Below, in pieces: positions 63,341-64,000 of a stretch of 64,000 bases of DNA (within the stretch, counting starts at the first letter, position 1; the number at the start of each line of letters is the position of its first letter). The DNA lies in NCBI GenBank assembly GCA_048360435.1, contig DBGCOP010000009.1, positions 124,001 to 188,000 on the forward strand. The letters run 5' to 3'. Source of the DNA: Limenecus sp048360435. Lineage in GTDB: Bacteria; Cyanobacteriota; Vampirovibrionia; Gastranaerophilales; Gastranaerophilaceae. Below the pieces are notes generated by a model, which searched no databases, had not been told where the DNA came from, and saw only the letters and a program-made list of their open reading frames with translations. Both the position numbers and the translations under genes were made by a program.

Positions 63341-64000
63341 ATGGGTTTTAACAATAAGAATTTATCTGCTAAAGACAGATTGGTTTTGGCACTTGACACA
63401 GACTCTCTTGAAGAAGTCGAACGATTAGTAACAACATTAAAAGATTATGTAGGCTGTTTTAAAGTAGGTTCCCAATTATTTACATCTTGTGCGTATGATG
63501 CAATTGACCTTATAAAAAAACTTGGCGGGACAGTGTATTTTGACGGGAAATTTCATGATATTCCATCAACTGTTGCAAAAGCAGGCTCAAACCTTGTAAA
63601 AAGAGGCGTAACAACCTTCAGTGCACATCTTGCCGGCGGTTCAAAGATGCTGACAACAACAGTAAAAGTTGCCAGAGAAACAGCAAAAAAATATAATATG
63701 CCTTCACCGACTATCCTCGGTGTAACATTGCTTTCAAGCTTCGGTCAAAGAACACTTACAGAAGAATTGAATGTAAAAATGAATATTGACGAATATGTTG
63801 CCCATTTGACATATCTGGCAAAAGAATCAAAAATAGACGGAGTAATAGCTAGTGCATCAGAAGCGCGCAAAATCAGAAAAGAATTTTCTGATGAATTCAT
63901 AATACTTTGTCCTGCAATCAGACCAACGTGGTCCGTCGTAAACGACCAAATCAGAGTTGTCACACCTGCTGATGCAATAAAAGCCGGTGTTGACTATATG
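63341..64000 (+). CDS. pyrF: Orotidine 5'-phosphate decarboxylase, 3' truncated by window edge
   Basis: The last step of UMP synthesis. The frame starts at ATG 63341 and is open to the window end (220 codons). LVLALDTDSLEEVERLV is the first strand and FDGKFHDIPSTVAKAG holds the catalytic Asp-x-Lys-x-x-Asp. LGVTLLSSFGQ, DGVIASASEA and LCPAIRPTW follow. The gene therefore lacks only the last stretch. Confidence 0.93.
   Translation, partial: MGFNNKNLSAKDRLVLALDTDSLEEVERLVTTLKDYVGCFKVGSQLFTSCAYDAIDLIKKLGGTVYFDGKFHDIPSTVAKAGSNLVKRGVTTFSAHLAGGSKMLTTTVKVARETAKKYNMPSPTILGVTLLSSFGQRTLTEELNVKMNIDEYVAHLTYLAKESKIDGVIASASEARKIRKEFSDEFIILCPAIRPTWSVVNDQIRVVTPADAIKAGVDYM

Overview
The window is AT-rich (by eye about two thirds A+T) and densely coding on both strands. 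Operons are tight, with many 1-30 base gaps and short overlaps, and several genes start with GTG. It looks like a chromosomal segment of a non-photosynthetic relative of the cyanobacteria (Melainabacteria/Vampirovibrionia, probably an animal-associated Gastranaerophilales type). The best lineage markers are an OmpR-type response regulator very close to cyanobacterial RpaB (58855-59607), a class I/II aminotransferase resembling LL-diaminopimelate aminotransferase, and a CopG-like ribbon-helix-helix protein. Envelope genes (large AsmA-like protein, a beta-barrel protein ending in Phe, a SPOR protein) indicate a double-membrane cell. No photosynthesis genes, rRNA, tRNA, transposase, prophage or CRISPR array is visible. 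The lineage call is inference from gene content, not from a marker-gene tree.

Layout. 1-2629: folE2 (5' cut), aminotransferase, hisH. 2630-4594: a small antisense-strand ORF, a papain-like Cys-His-Asp protein, a TPR protein and a structured RNA element. 4595-7536: rplU-rpmA, then pnp. 7593-11988: an anchored unknown, then pyrH-frr-cdsA-rnc-rpe. 11990-15674 (minus): rnhC-gcvT-gcvH-gcvPA. 15783-22763: AsmA-like protein, a 5'-nucleotidase-like protein without signal peptide, a glycine-zipper protein and the RHH regulator. 23064-26216: an O-acetylation pair (AlgJ/AlgX-like plus MBOAT) whose first gene carries an 11-C tract. 26232-32119 (minus): a uridine-kinase-like gene, and an operon fliO-neuB-HAD-TPR-lysC. 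32276-35875: an orphan HicB-like protein, a small convergent ORF, and glnA-gltD behind a 10-bp dyad. 35906-41490 (minus): nadK-recN-xer-metF-methyltransferase preceded by a small Cys-rich protein. 41822-43390: a calpain-like protease. 43391-43958: a candidate small RNA with a dispersed repeat. 43959-49828: winged-helix protein, tmk, serS, a secreted unknown, HEAT protein, queC, DUF366 protein, SPOR protein. 49860-51347: rpsL-rpsG, then a second candidate small RNA with the same repeat. 51399-57100: M15 peptidase, beta-barrel, hisS, AI-2E family permease, B12-type radical SAM protein. 57101-64000: a third candidate small RNA, fumarase, the RpaB-like regulator, thrS, tsaD, a secreted unknown and pyrF (3' cut).

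Working together. Housekeeping modules dominate: translation (L21, L27, S12, S7, Frr, SerS, HisS, ThrS, TsaD), RNA turnover (Pnp, Rnc, RnhC), nitrogen assimilation (GlnA/GltD), one-carbon metabolism (Gcv, MetF, methyltransferase) and the queuosine route (FolE2, QueC). The accessory interest lies in proteins that look suited to acting outside the cell but lack Sec signals (calpain, papain-like protein, M15 peptidase, 5'-nucleotidase), a possibly phase-variable acetylation system, a FliO/NeuB operon, and two homologous intergenic loci in which a candidate small RNA runs into a conserved GC-rich hairpin element.
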